Below, in pieces: positions 30,101-36,624 of a stretch of 41,488 nt of DNA. The translations under genes were made by a program, and so were the position numbers. The DNA lies in IMG/VR virus record IMGVR_UViG_3300006810_000113, positions 1 to 41,488 of that record. The stretch is one strand, 5' to 3'. Numbering within the stretch: position 1 is the first letter of the stretch; every line of letters begins with the position of its first letter. The stretch comes from a virus. The notes beneath the pieces are model-generated. The model did not search any database. It saw only the letters and a list, made by a program, of their open reading frames with translations, and was not told the origin of the DNA.

Positions 30101-30339
30101 TTTTTAGAAACATCATCGAAGTATGTGTCATCTATATTATATGCTTTAGAATCTTTTCTCCCTACAAATCCATTAACTCTGTTAATTAAACCAGGAGATA
30201 TAAACCTATCTAATGTTGCATTTAAAAATTTACTATTCTGTGGAGTTCTAAAAATTTTAGGTAAATGATCTCTACTACGTCTTTTAGAAGATCCGTTAAC
30301 TGGCAAGTTAGGTTCATTTTGAAAATTATCGTAAGCCAT
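15199..30339 (-). CDS. Giant (5,046-residue) baseplate/tail structural protein
   Basis: One uninterrupted frame from ATG 30339, two bases after the gp6 stop. T4 gp7 (1,032 residues) follows gp6 in T4, so this may hold the gp7 place, but homology is not proven. Visible parts: an N-terminal domain with FNDYTNAFANYN and FREYYWLPSGP near residues 100-160; four short modules of the W-x5-Y-x2-GD-x-V-x-Y type near 1445, 1710, 2285 and 2925, like small carbohydrate-binding modules; seven FG-x-x-V...G-x-V-x-IY blades between about 2190 and 3215; two GSGY or GRGY repeat units near 3630 and 3990; and repeated beta-sandwich units of the type DGSS-x-Q-Y-x-V from about 4090 to the end. No signal peptide is seen. 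It is probably a virion component that contacts surface glycans. Confidence 0.8.
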   Translation of the reverse strand: MAYDNFQNEPNLPVNGSSKRRSRDHLPKIFRTPQNSKFLNATLDRFISPGLINRVNGFVGRKDSKAYNIDDTYFDDVSKKRNDYKFEPASIIKDNLGNTRFYKDFNDYTNAFANYNSANKDYGLLTQQEFYAWNPNINWDKFANFREYYWLPSGPQAISIAGNSVEVDSTIKVRLGDNLDSYSYIFTPDGLTNNPTLTLYRGMTYKFDVDIPNFPIVFRSKLTDQSDFDLDSSSIIIYEGVDIQGLEKGTVTLQLSQYAPDDLWYVSTEDININGRIEIKDIEEAAFVDVEAEILQKKYYKSGNGVEFSNGMKIKFIGEVEPTYYKDKTFYVEGVGDSITLIEENSLNIPSEYTPDIEVNFDSIQFDSKPFDTAIGYPSQKDYLTINRSSIDGNIWSRHNRWFHKDIIQQSADLNNSIVELDQNFRASRPIIEFDPNIKLYNHGTKAKQNIDLVDDFTVDVFSVIEGSIGYNVDSVDLADGMRILFLADPDPFVKNKIYTVKFITYDGTIEDDAIVSNRRQITLVETDDTEALENETVAVLRGNEYKGKVLSFANDVWTVSQRKIQRNQAPLFDMFDSNNYSFGDINYYESTTFKGNRIIGYKVGNSTVDLELGFALTYQNINNVGDIVFESDYGQSTFTYIENENEQIVEVNKGYLRKYKNRTDFKNVSQWQKVTGYKQPVIRQYVYDESFNNVYIDVYDDSSNNIENIHINVFKNNQLLIKGTDYTVEPDVTEYARINFVAALEYGDNIVIKTTSDLQKNQNGKYEFPYSLERNPKNQNLDTFTLGEVNDHVSSIVENTEEFIGQYPGSSNLRDISDIGRNGRRFLQHSAPLNLSLYHIVNENANFVDAIRYAKNEYSKFKREFLSLSENLGISGDAKTHVDKILEEFSRNKNSNDNFYFSDMVPYSGNIKTDHEIEDSDEIYFPLAENFTLADASTRAVQVYLNDVQLLHGIDYTFNNEGYAVVTASKQPQDVISIYEYESTNGNYIPPTPTKLGLYPLFEPKIYLDTTLQTPVNVIQGHDGSITKAYDDYRDDLLIELEKRIFNNIKVTYNAELFDISRVKSSFYRNDSLSSELVNKALTPEFIAWTNLINKDYHSHDFFERDNSFTYNYSDSTDIEYNKLPGFWREIFKYFYDTDRPHIAPWEMLGFSIEPTWWKDTYGSAPYTKDNFLLWEDIQKGIIRVPDQRPIYDSKYSRPNLFDILPVDEHGDLIKPLEIGLIGAYNFNNIEKPFVFGDGAPVEAAWRRSSEYPFALLIAYGLNKPNEFFATAFDRYNQIRDISGNIIYKPSNNRLQLEDIVYPPNNIDDDYVATSGIINYIANYSKMIKKNFDLYKNDLQNITNQMGFKFAGYTEKSKLKLILDSRTPLNKGNVFVPEEDYEIVYNESTPVDICSYSGVIIQRTEEGFLLKGYNKAKGYFSIFPHIASSSDYPINVGGISESYVEWQSGNLYTTGTIVRNNNTFYRCTATNRETEFNLDFFAKLDSLPTIGGKTVEVRTQFQTKIKEIPYGTLLTTEQEVVDFLISYGEYLQQKGFVFEYYKSNENVVYNWLHSAKEFLFWTLFELDEGSLISLSPGSNYLQFQNPYAVVGDIYNGPNGNTLYNANGNILEINLSSVGRSDSEYTLYVNDEDTGEGIYHVELPLIQKEHVILLNNKTVFSDVIFDLIPGYRQERIKILGYSTDEWNGSANIPGFVFQDADYEQWESNKSYDVGDLIQYEQKFYVADKKILGTEFFNASNWIALNEKPKQGLLPNFEYKVNQFGDFYDLDSDNFDTEQQKFAQHLIGYQKRDYLENIIADDVSQYKFYQGMILEKGTQNAFSKLFDALASEDKDSLEFYEEWAIRDGVYGASATFDEFEVKLDEAKFIVNPQLIQIADENTNGDTTYNIPTYDVYVPSENINNPFPTKKQFTSYVNTAGYVHKEDVKAGLSNLSDIIGVGTNVLGNNEYLWIFGDKTEDWNVYRHVKTDLQVKAINDYEIINVSTETLTLEEIVNIIDREQSDFLYQQYLDTQAKIQQANRLSDQAIAESLFGDLGAFTESKALTFYVAEIQFKQPVGDIQVNDIIGINNFYAPNTDQGGNLADSSVTLNESVYNSSVNYFGQVTRKENDTLYVKFTKQLPSGSNVTANITKLEKVRFTDVSEANQTLQKSFDDNMRIWIDNFAESDNWRVLKNSNQFDLLEKVNGPSDTETTFSGTFGDSIAVNDNNNILVIGDPENEQGKVWVYSRKSASSSWTLNDVLEPDTGIGNNLKFGSSVDIKGPHIIVGSPTASNVKTKYKDAFSTSVSYSEGDIVKYKDRLWESKFDLIPALDGNLFNTFSSVTQGIIDSNQENRTETYSILNVGNYALRTGTSIPAFTGDVNHILVRVPKTLYDNTRNADSYQAKFAWNTLTKTYQDQETLVPTNPFNLEYNGIDEAFFESQHIIREAIDTTLYFASIITIPQVGDAVQSSTGAGTVAYVHKNDEDKYIVYLKDTVGTFNTTASLFLLNTGEFVGDFVKQLDADRIVYGGFWFIETPTYTVTNGSTLTDEGRGLIYLDISEDSTYINDYHNIYDTNTTIIDSENNVNSYIKTFSYEGFPNADNVNGEILNTKFAVRAPSAFSDTLSIGDDVYIYVNQIPNYTLGVPNPITNIGLTLGQINREHNIVDIWNGYISFEFTKFQTNGEPYQPKIGQTVRDKTTGATAEVAFIERNGINVKIFVKNTTGTWSKGFDYGDLAAIEFLAIPSDPSSIYQIDREIGNINAVSLGNSAQGIGDLLVFKNTVSIELDNSLEIQYTGQNELIDAEYWLYTNRQILGAPITNEPPSIINNNWKEIFNIPADVNGEASNFTNEGMYSVYKSLGQGHELIGNFTTPDRQSNRHLGSQVTLRIDGSNQKAFVAAKGDESIVLPGKIYFVNNGTIDGVDYSWDLAKFKKYKGAFDETLNYRTGDIIYLDDPDGTLYEAKTNLVPGVFNIANWTEKSEYIDYVGHIPNNTGTVVINDSVDYSTILDQELLETFGSTFDVSKNGDVLVARATYLDKPSKIVVYRNINGLYQLSQTIITGDDSTNQLDSTTSGLGTRVAISGSGLYIAINEPLKDTVRKNEGRVVIYKQINGSFELLSVLENQNYDKNEQFGTEIDFDGEKLLISAKNSESIIDTTYDNNNTTFDYGFTRFAYTNANQGKVYIYDNIDDEFLLAQILSAPDNDIENFGSKIVLKNNNIYATSIFRNDSIGQIYNFKLTDTTTNTMWLNVRTLEETVDLSKIKKVFLYNRKTDEVIRNLDYIDIIQGKIAGVAEQEISFKTPDDPASYNIVSTSSSSDEGEDVIFDSGSPWAEEYVGKVWWNINNASFLNTYQNDVIYNSQTQNTLVDNSSIDVYEWVESRLTPSEYDSVVQEGLISGGFSLYGNRAYVVKQKYDVVSEQFVPRYYFWVKNKNTVPNVEGRNISISQIASIISNPVNAGIEFVSFLNGNSFLLNNVKQYLTDDNIVLSVQTFKVGNEDNNSHLQYQITTENLGSSQPNDDIILKWYDSLIGYDDFQRPVPDPRVPIKYRYGNLFTPRQTWFENRIEALKQVVERTNYVLKQNLIVDDKDLTPLFDADPSPTSEQQAYDEVVDTYDDLTDINVEKFTQAKLSLVIENGKVSRVDIVSKGRGYKVAPSVEVIGQGSGAVISTTIDSIGKLSSVVIENAGQNYDQDTIATVRSYRVLVNSDSNINTKWAIYERDTVFQVWTRAITQKFDTTLYWNYIDWYAEGYNQNTEINHIVETTHDIYTANINFDQTVKIKNVGTGGWLLLRRVNTTNNLDYTIDYETIGRQNGTIEFSERLYKPLPFGYDSNSFDIKLYDFLPIFELRIILYAIKNNLFVNDLLNEYNKLFFASIRYLLSEQNNADWLFKTSFIKAKHNVGKLRKDLTFNNDNLPSYENYIEEVKPYKTKIREYLSIYDRVEPARALTTDFDLRVIYDDELNRIVVPKTKFINDQIEVESRFVEDYPNKIWLDNASFEITAVNIIDPGSGYRTPPIINLTSESGTGAEIKTYIGTNGKLKKCEIINPGKGYFSVPEVEIISNITDTGTPARISVEIGNSKTRSLTNKMKFDRITNNFVVSVLESTESFVASGTSTQYTLKWPLDTRTDKIKVYVNDIELLLGDYTYENIEDKTKSYLRYLGRITTNNALSQGSEVRIEYSKSIELLNAADRIGKLYLPQTEGLGKELSQLMSGVDYGGVEVKGLEFDNIKGWDNDVWFNSTWDSYVDTNEDEIFTFDGSTTQITLSSPLEANTVYNVYLNNTRLDDPAYDGSTIVDNPNAIMESLIGDGLTQTLYLDEFRMPGSANYAEIKVVQGDVLVIRKTSSDGTFAPMPDSIDTNLSGGNLTYGNAQGLLANDITIDGDNFVTPNTSGRVEEHVPGQVLDTLNIKVTQKAQGGSSVISSDTYYGDGSTKIYKVNADVFLNNQIIARLNGDIVDTAEFTVDFNNSSIEFNTAPANGDIISISNFSVGGNDILASESLISDGSTLSIITSVPYKENLQSIVSVDGIEKEHQLVNDDAGNTVVEFADSIQENAEIQYNIYNTSDHINYSQLSIENLTADGSSTQYEVQEGQTGSLNEWQVVVTVNDQVLDPGYYETFNLTANVFEYSLNKEQVDLGNIPGYTVEVYIDDTKLQYLQDYDWDSDRAAVILDNNVVSFNAGQDLKVYVRHNAEYQFGNFVNEEFIVDNNTITFYTIYAENAKIKIYRFNNATHQGLIRDRITVKSLSGLQENTKEWRKISNIINKKINLTTETVDAQYVWLSRNKQLLTPNVDYVIDSSKKVIEIITDVDLGDEFLVIHFAAGPVQSELSWIQFKDILNRTRFYAITNNQEYTLADDLYWYDKKLTLKNADNLPSPGVNDKPGIIWINGERIEYYVRDGNVISQLRRGTLGTGAPMMHEKSTEVLYINDEHKIPYKDETYTTIFTADGTSSEYELDFTPTSESEFEVFVAGSRLRKNSIASYRFEYTDDQGNVIQPIDQDSPEGDITLEPDFTIVDDTKLVLKNTPPENVKILVIRKKGMSWYESGKSLKDSATPAAVFLQNVSA

Positions 30340-30341
30340 TA

Positions 30342-33300
30342 TTAGTATGAGCCTCCTGAATTATTGTTACTTGAACTAGATGAAGTATAATTTGTTGTTG
30401 AAGTTACATTTAAGGCAGTGCTTTGTACACCTACATTTACATCAGTAGTTGACGTAGTAATTAATCCGCTAGCTTGGATTTTAGTCGCTGTGATTTCATC
30501 TATAACTTCTAAATCTGTAATCTTTGCACCACTTACAAATATTTCATCTGATTCTGATTTTACTTCAAATAAGCTACCAAAAACTCTATTTGCATCGCTA
30601 GGAACGACAATAAATGTAACTATGTCAGGACTAAGTTGTTTCATTACATACGCACTCAATTCACTAAAATAGAATGTATCACCAAAATTCCAATTTTCTA
30701 ATGCAAAAAATTCTTCAATTGCACTTAAACACTGTGATTTTATATCATTATCGTTGATTACAGATTCTGGATTTTTAACAATTTTAAATGTTGCTTGCAA
30801 GTCACTATCTGCTTTTGCACCAAAAATTATTTTGTACTTTACAGGATTATAAATTATTTCATCACTTACTGATTTGATAGAAGCAAGATTTGCATTGTAA
30901 GAAAGATATAGCTGATCAGTACTAGGAGGCAGGGGTTTTTCTGCTTCGTCTCTTAGATATCTTCTAAAACTTGTGTCATAAGATTGAGTAAGCACATATA
31001 CATCTATTATGTTGCTTACACTCGGATCTAATCTTTTATCTTTATCTGCAGAATGCACATAATGGAATTTTAAATTATCTCTGCCAGAAACAGCTCGGTA
31101 GTCTGCTGTAACCTTTAGTGAATTTGATTCTTTGTTTAGAACTTCAAAATAATCCTCGTCTAGATAATAGAATATTTGTCCATCATCATACAAGCTAGTC
31201 GTTTGCACTGATGCCTTAGTTGGAAACGAAATAATTTCGTTGTTTGAATTAGGAAAATACAAATATTGTTCGCTTCCGTCAGCGTTCTGCTGTCTTTGTC
31301 TATATACAATTTTATTTTCACTGTTTACCTCGTCAGCAACAATTACTTCAAAAAGATCAGGATCATCAACTATTCCATCTTCGTCGCTATCAAAAAAAGT
31401 AATTTCCATTTTGCTACTATCAACATAACCATCTGTATCTCTATAACTTGCTAATACAGACCAATCATAATCAACAGTAAAAGCATCTGTAGAATCAGGT
31501 TTTGGATTGATACTCAAAACAGAAATTTTATCTTTTAATGTTTTGCCACTTGTTTTATTAAAAACTTTATCTGATGAATCAAAATAAAATCTAATTTCAT
31601 TAGGACTTTCGAACAAGTACCTACATGCTCTATATGTTACTGTATAAGTATTGCCTTCTGGCTCAAACAATAACAGCCAACTACTATCTAATTGCCTGCT
31701 TGAATTATTCCCTGCTTGCTTCAAACTGAAGTCATTAAAAATATCCAAATTGTCAAGAGTAATTACTTCCCATTTTAAATTATTTGTATCATATCTTAAG
31801 CCAAAAGTTTGTCTTGCAAATGCTTGATTAACTATCTGTGTCTGTGTAGTAGTAAATAATTCATTAGACATTTTTGGAATGATTTGATCTAATATTGCAC
31901 CTGTAGGAATTATATCAGATAATTTTACTGGTCCATTTCCGTTGTCTGTTAATTCTGTACCATTACCTTGGATACTGTATACTTTTGTCCAAAGATAAGT
32001 AACTGAATCTTTATGATCCGCTTCGCCGTCCATTAAAGCATTATTATTGCTTTTCATAAAATGCTTGCCTTCTGGTGCAACAAATTTTAACAAAGTATTA
32101 GGCTTAATAAGCTTTAATGTACTTGTAGTAAAATCTCCTAGCAATTGTAATTGGCCGCCAAGGTCATTAAAATAACCTGTATTTTGATTCGTACTACTAG
32201 ATACACTTGTCCAAAAATTGTTAAAGTCATTTACTTTTATTTTTGTATATTCGCTGTAGTAAAAGTTTTGTAAATTTTTATTTGCTAGCACAGGCTGCAC
32301 AACATTTATTATCGCACCGGCAATATCAGTTCTTGTTTGCCAGGAGAATTTTTCTTTAAATTGAAGTAATTCTTTTGTTAGAATACCATCATTACCGTAT
32401 AAATTTGTTTTACTGTATTTTCCTGTACTGTCTAATAGATCAAAATATCTACTAATACCACTACTTATTCTGTTTACACTTTTAACTTTTACAATGTCCG
32501 GGTTCCTTGTAATAGGTGCTAACTGATAATCTTCAGCTGTAATCATTCTATTTTGTGTATAGTAATTTGCCGGAGCGTTAGTTTTTATACTTTCATTAGA
32601 CTCAGAACTAGAACCATTGTTTATAGTATTAGGCAATTGGCATTGAATGTTAAGTGTCTCTTCTTTACCAAACTTACTTATGTACGGAATATTTAAACTA
32701 ATAGCCGAAAGTTCTTCTGGATCTAAAGAGCCTACATCTGGACTAGATACTCTAAAATACGCTCTAAATTTTCCTAATGGAATATTACCAAAAGTTCCGT
32801 CTCCGAAAACCAAGCTAATTCTGTCTTCTAATCTAGTCAACACACTGAAAACATTTTTATCATTTTTATTTAAGTTATTATATATTACATTATTTCCTTC
32901 AGTAGAAACAACTTTTGTCCATTCTTCGTCTTCATTGTTTTGTGCATCTAACGAGTACAGCCAAACGTCTGATTCATTAACATTTGTATCGTTAATAGCT
33001 ACTACTTGATTACTGTTACCTTCATTAAGTGTAAAATCTCCATTTATGAGTGTTCCTTGCCTAAAGTGCATAAAGTAACCTGTATTTTCACTTTGATTTC
33101 CTCTACCATCTGATCGATATAGAATTGCCAATTTGTTTCCGTTAAACGGAGCTTCTTCTACTATAGAACCATTTTCTATTCCAGTACTTACAATTTCGAA
33201 GGGTCTGTTTATGCCATTTATCGGACGGGTAAAAGGAAAAATAGGTAAACCTACATTTGCACTATTAAATCTATATTGTTGGGTTAAGATACCATTAATT

Positions 33301-33833
33301 GTTTCTTCTTGTAATGGATTACCTATACCAGCTTCATACGGAAGTGCTGCATTTAATATTCTTGTAAATTTACTTTTCCAGCCGACATCTTGGGAATCAT
33401 TAAATCTAATATTTGTTCCGGATATATTTAAATTATTTTCATCTCTAACGTCTTCAGAAGTTGTTACTGAAATAATTTTTAATAGCCCGTTTACAGGTAT
33501 TACACGTTTAGGTTGATAACTAAGAAGCCTAGCCAACCGTAGCACGCTTTCACGTCTTTCTGCTGTTTCAAGAAAGTTTTCTCGAGCGTTTAAATCTGTT
33601 CTAAACGAGAAATTCTGTCCTAAGAATGCTATTAAATCAATTAAAGCAATATATTCACTAGACTCAATATAATCATTAAAATCTTCAGGATAATTACGTC
33701 GCAAGTACGTAATCATTGTTCTTCGTAAATTATCAAAATCATAGGAAAGAAATTCAGCATTTCTAAAGCTTTGGTAGATGCGCTTCCAATCTTCGGCTAC
33801 TAATAGCCTATTTTGCCGATCAGTATTAGACAT
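30342..33833 (-). CDS. 6: Baseplate wedge protein gp6
   Basis: A 1,163-residue protein from ATG 33833, with GAAGG nine bases upstream. The N-terminus has the gp6 pattern: AEFLSYDFDNLRRTMITYL, SEYIALIDLIAFLGQNFSFR, then ARENFLETAERRESVLRLA. Gp6 forms the ring that holds the six wedges of the baseplate together. The C-terminal part (AIEEFFALENWNFGDTFYFS near residue 1050) also fits the wedge fold. It ends in a low-complexity Ser/Asn tail. T4 gp6 is 660 residues, so this one carries an extra central portion. It follows gp25, as in many marine T4-like phages, and has its own late promoter-like box. Confidence 0.9.
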   Translation of the reverse strand: MSNTDRQNRLLVAEDWKRIYQSFRNAEFLSYDFDNLRRTMITYLRRNYPEDFNDYIESSEYIALIDLIAFLGQNFSFRTDLNARENFLETAERRESVLRLARLLSYQPKRVIPVNGLLKIISVTTSEDVRDENNLNISGTNIRFNDSQDVGWKSKFTRILNAALPYEAGIGNPLQEETINGILTQQYRFNSANVGLPIFPFTRPINGINRPFEIVSTGIENGSIVEEAPFNGNKLAILYRSDGRGNQSENTGYFMHFRQGTLINGDFTLNEGNSNQVVAINDTNVNESDVWLYSLDAQNNEDEEWTKVVSTEGNNVIYNNLNKNDKNVFSVLTRLEDRISLVFGDGTFGNIPLGKFRAYFRVSSPDVGSLDPEELSAISLNIPYISKFGKEETLNIQCQLPNTINNGSSSESNESIKTNAPANYYTQNRMITAEDYQLAPITRNPDIVKVKSVNRISSGISRYFDLLDSTGKYSKTNLYGNDGILTKELLQFKEKFSWQTRTDIAGAIINVVQPVLANKNLQNFYYSEYTKIKVNDFNNFWTSVSSSTNQNTGYFNDLGGQLQLLGDFTTSTLKLIKPNTLLKFVAPEGKHFMKSNNNALMDGEADHKDSVTYLWTKVYSIQGNGTELTDNGNGPVKLSDIIPTGAILDQIIPKMSNELFTTTQTQIVNQAFARQTFGLRYDTNNLKWEVITLDNLDIFNDFSLKQAGNNSSRQLDSSWLLLFEPEGNTYTVTYRACRYLFESPNEIRFYFDSSDKVFNKTSGKTLKDKISVLSINPKPDSTDAFTVDYDWSVLASYRDTDGYVDSSKMEITFFDSDEDGIVDDPDLFEVIVADEVNSENKIVYRQRQQNADGSEQYLYFPNSNNEIISFPTKASVQTTSLYDDGQIFYYLDEDYFEVLNKESNSLKVTADYRAVSGRDNLKFHYVHSADKDKRLDPSVSNIIDVYVLTQSYDTSFRRYLRDEAEKPLPPSTDQLYLSYNANLASIKSVSDEIIYNPVKYKIIFGAKADSDLQATFKIVKNPESVINDNDIKSQCLSAIEEFFALENWNFGDTFYFSELSAYVMKQLSPDIVTFIVVPSDANRVFGSLFEVKSESDEIFVSGAKITDLEVIDEITATKIQASGLITTSTTDVNVGVQSTALNVTSTTNYTSSSSSNNNSGGSY

Positions 33834-33859
33834 GTATAAAAACCTTCAAATATATAAGG

Positions 33860-33867
33860 TATTTATG
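33860..33867 (-). promoter_or_regulatory. T4-late-like promoter box (CATAAATA)
   Basis: CATAAATA on the minus strand in the 59-base gap between gp25 and gp6, 26 bases before the gp6 ATG. It matches seven of eight consensus positions. GAAGG follows at 33847-33843, the ribosome site of gp6. Confidence 0.6.
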
Positions 33868-33892
33868 CTAATATAAAATGCGTACTAAACTT

Positions 33893-34375
33893 TTAATATG
33901 ATCTTTGTTCTGAATAATCGTTTGTTGTAGGTATTAAATAACCAGCTCTATTATCAAATCTAAGCTGCAAATATTCTGATACATCGTAAGGAACATAGGT
34001 AATGTTACAGGTAATTTGAATGCCATGTTCGTAAGAATCTACAATTATTTTGTCAGCATTTACTCTAGGATCATAGTTTATAATTTCTGTAACATCTTCC
34101 GCAATAGCTTCTTTTAATCTATCTGTTAGTGGGTCAAACAACACATCCCATATAATTGTACCAAACTCAGGATCTGACAACTTTTCGCCCTGCCTTATAT
34201 GAAAGTGATTAATAATATCTTGTCTAATGCATTCTAAATCAAAAACTTTAGTTGATCTTTTAGAAGGACTTGTAGTTGAAAAACCCTTATAACTTTGGGC
34301 AGGCAAACCATAACTTTGCTTCTTTGAAGTAGGTATAATAACTTCTTTGTATATCTTTTTTTCTATACGAGACAT
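33893..34375 (-). CDS. 25: Baseplate wedge protein gp25
   Basis: A 160-residue protein from ATG 34375, overlapping the gp5 stop by one base (TAATG). The core DLECIRQDIINHFHIRQGEK, then DPEFGTIIWDVLFDP and TEIINYDPRV, is typical of gp25, the small wedge protein related to a component of type VI secretion and of contractile tails. T4 gp25 is 132 residues; this one has about 30 extra N-terminal residues rich in Lys and Ser. In contractile tails it helps start sheath assembly next to gp53 and gp6. The neighbours agree with this call. Confidence 0.9.
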   Translation of the reverse strand: MSRIEKKIYKEVIIPTSKKQSYGLPAQSYKGFSTTSPSKRSTKVFDLECIRQDIINHFHIRQGEKLSDPEFGTIIWDVLFDPLTDRLKEAIAEDVTEIINYDPRVNADKIIVDSYEHGIQITCNITYVPYDVSEYLQLRFDNRAGYLIPTTNDYSEQRSY

Positions 34376-36618
34376 TATATAATTTTCCTATCTTTAATAA
34401 TATATTCTCTACAGTCTATATGATCTGCTGACTGATAGCCTTCAGGTGGAATACTGAAGTTACTAGTTGTAACTTCTAATCCCGAATACCATAAATCGTG
34501 ATCTTGTTGTTTTCCCCATGTAGTCAACGGAGGATGGAACAAATGATTATTCATTGACTCTTCATGTCGCCACGGATGCCCTGCAGGCATTCTTCCTAAA
34601 TTTGTTTTTATTACAGTAAATGTAGGATCTTTGTAATATCCTTCGGGCCAATTTTCTGATTTTTCATATTTTTTAACTGGTTTTGTATTCCAACTACCAC
34701 GACCACCTTGTTCGCCTTCACCCTTTTTGTTAGGTGTGTGCGAAACTAACGGCCATGTTTGATAGAATTCGTGCGGTCCTGTTGTACCTAATCGCGCTCT
34801 ATTAATAACTGCTCCGACTTCGTCAGAGCCTGGTCCATCTTGTGGGCCGCCTGGAGCTTCGTCAGTGCACTCCTTTGCGCCTGTGCCTAGCTCCTTTTGT
34901 AACTTAGTTCCTATTAATTCAAGATACGGGCCTCTAAATTCATCTGTGCTCCATTTCTTAAGTTTTTCTACTATTCTACCGTTTTCGTCTGTTGTAATTT
35001 CGTTTTCGCCAGCCAGGTCATAATAAGATTTAGATCTGTTGTGGCCGCCTACATCATCAAAATCAGGTCCTTCAGGATGACAATATGCATCTATAGTTGA
35101 GGTTTTTCCTTCTAAATCTGGTTCAGTTTCTCCTAAGTTAGTTGGTTGGAACGGAAAACATTTTATAATAAAATTATCTTTTCTATTTTCCATATGAAAC
35201 TGTAGATTTCCTTGATATAAATTATCTGCCCTAACTAAACTTGATCCTTTAAATGTTGAAATTCCAAAACCGTTAGTTGTTAGAATTTCCATTCTACCAT
35301 CTTTAACTTCGAGAGCAAATTGGCGTTGACCTGCTCCTCTGTGCTTACCGTCAGAACCAAAACCTAAATCTTTTCTTTGTTCCATATAAAGCTTACGATG
35401 CGCAGAAAAGTTAATATCTTGTGCTTCTACATTTACTTGACATGCATGTAAATTAATTTGCGCTTGACCGTCTTCCTCAGGAGAACCTTCTTGGCTTTGG
35501 CTTGCCATGTGTATTCCATCTTTTGCAAACACATCTATTTTTCCATTAGGTGACATGTGAATCCAAGACATACCACTGCCGTGCATTATATGAATAAAGT
35601 CTTCTGAATTGTGCATGATAATTCTGTGACCCGTTCGTGTTGTAATACGAAATTGTTCATGTAGATAAGTGTCTTTTAAGTTAGAGTGATCTCCGTCCCA
35701 TTGACTCTCTGCTTTTGAATTATAATCTGTAATATCAGGCTTTGTGCCTTTATAATCCCTATGTCCATCCCACGGATACCTTGAGCTAGTAAATCCTAAC
35801 ATCCCATCGTCCATAACAATGTTAGTTCCGCCCATACGCATTTTAGGTACAGGATTTACATCTTCCCCTACTTTTTGGTTAAAAACCTTGTTAGATCTAG
35901 GAGCATTATCCATTACAGCTGGCGGGCCTGGTGAACTCCACCCGTACACATTAGACGGAGTGTCTCTTCTAGCGCCGCTTGTTATTGCCGATGAAAACTC
36001 AAAATGGTCCATTGTACCTGCAAAAATTTCTCTATCTTCTCTAGTTTGCATTCCCCAAAGAGTTTTTATCTCATTATTTTTACCTCGCTTTTTACGATCA
36101 ACAGCAGCATCCCACTCAGCAATAGCAGCAGCATCATCAGGACCCGAAAATGCTCGTGATGGTCCTACGTCTTTTTTGTTAAAATTAGACTCAAGGTTGT
36201 TAAACAAATTTTGATTCATATATTCGTCATGCATGTAGCCAACTATGAATCCTTCGCCGTCACCGCCTTCAGCAACTACAACCACGCACAATACACCTAC
36301 GTCAGGCGGTACTGCCCAAAATCCATATGATGTTTGTGATTCTGCATAGGTACTTTGCTTTCCGCTAGCGGTATAATTAGTTTGGCCTGCAAAAGGTGAA
36401 GTATATCTTGCAATAATAGTTTGAGTGTCGTCGCCTGCTGTTGTACCTTGCTTACTGTTAGGTAAAATTTCTACTTCGCAATAACCCATTCTCTGCGGAT
36501 CGATATTATTTGCAACTCGACCAATATATATACCCGTACTTGTTCCAGCGCCGCCGGCCATAGAAGTACGTGTATTGCGGGTTACACCTGATGTTCCTTG
36601 ATTTAATTCTGGTCTCAT
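34375..36618 (-). CDS. 5: Baseplate hub/tail spike protein gp5-like, without a visible lysozyme domain
   Basis: A 747-residue protein from ATG 36618, six bases after the upstream stop. Residues 25-140 look like the OB-fold of gp5 and VgrG proteins: GIYIGRVANNIDPQRMGYCE, then YGFWAVPPDVGVLCVVVVAEG. Residues near 320-470 show short repeats typical of a needle-like beta-helix, for example TGHRIIMHNSEDFIHI, MSWIHMSPNGKIDVFAKDG and FALEVKDGRMEILTTNG. T4 gp5 has a lysozyme domain between these parts; here that stretch has no recognisable lysozyme active site. The final 200 residues are of unknown type, rich in Gly, Pro and Trp. It is probably the central spike that pierces the outer membrane. Confidence 0.8.
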   Translation of the reverse strand: MRPELNQGTSGVTRNTRTSMAGGAGTSTGIYIGRVANNIDPQRMGYCEVEILPNSKQGTTAGDDTQTIIARYTSPFAGQTNYTASGKQSTYAESQTSYGFWAVPPDVGVLCVVVVAEGGDGEGFIVGYMHDEYMNQNLFNNLESNFNKKDVGPSRAFSGPDDAAAIAEWDAAVDRKKRGKNNEIKTLWGMQTREDREIFAGTMDHFEFSSAITSGARRDTPSNVYGWSSPGPPAVMDNAPRSNKVFNQKVGEDVNPVPKMRMGGTNIVMDDGMLGFTSSRYPWDGHRDYKGTKPDITDYNSKAESQWDGDHSNLKDTYLHEQFRITTRTGHRIIMHNSEDFIHIMHGSGMSWIHMSPNGKIDVFAKDGIHMASQSQEGSPEEDGQAQINLHACQVNVEAQDINFSAHRKLYMEQRKDLGFGSDGKHRGAGQRQFALEVKDGRMEILTTNGFGISTFKGSSLVRADNLYQGNLQFHMENRKDNFIIKCFPFQPTNLGETEPDLEGKTSTIDAYCHPEGPDFDDVGGHNRSKSYYDLAGENEITTDENGRIVEKLKKWSTDEFRGPYLELIGTKLQKELGTGAKECTDEAPGGPQDGPGSDEVGAVINRARLGTTGPHEFYQTWPLVSHTPNKKGEGEQGGRGSWNTKPVKKYEKSENWPEGYYKDPTFTVIKTNLGRMPAGHPWRHEESMNNHLFHPPLTTWGKQQDHDLWYSGLEVTTSNFSIPPEGYQSADHIDCREYIIKDRKII

Positions 36619-36624
36619 TTACTG

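Noticed and set aside
33133-33516. 127-codon plus-strand frame opposite gp6
   Set aside because: It lies wholly inside a well-supported gene, has no ribosome site or family features, and looks like a shadow frame; the same holds for 35819-36214, 2155-2517, 32647-33009 and similar frames.
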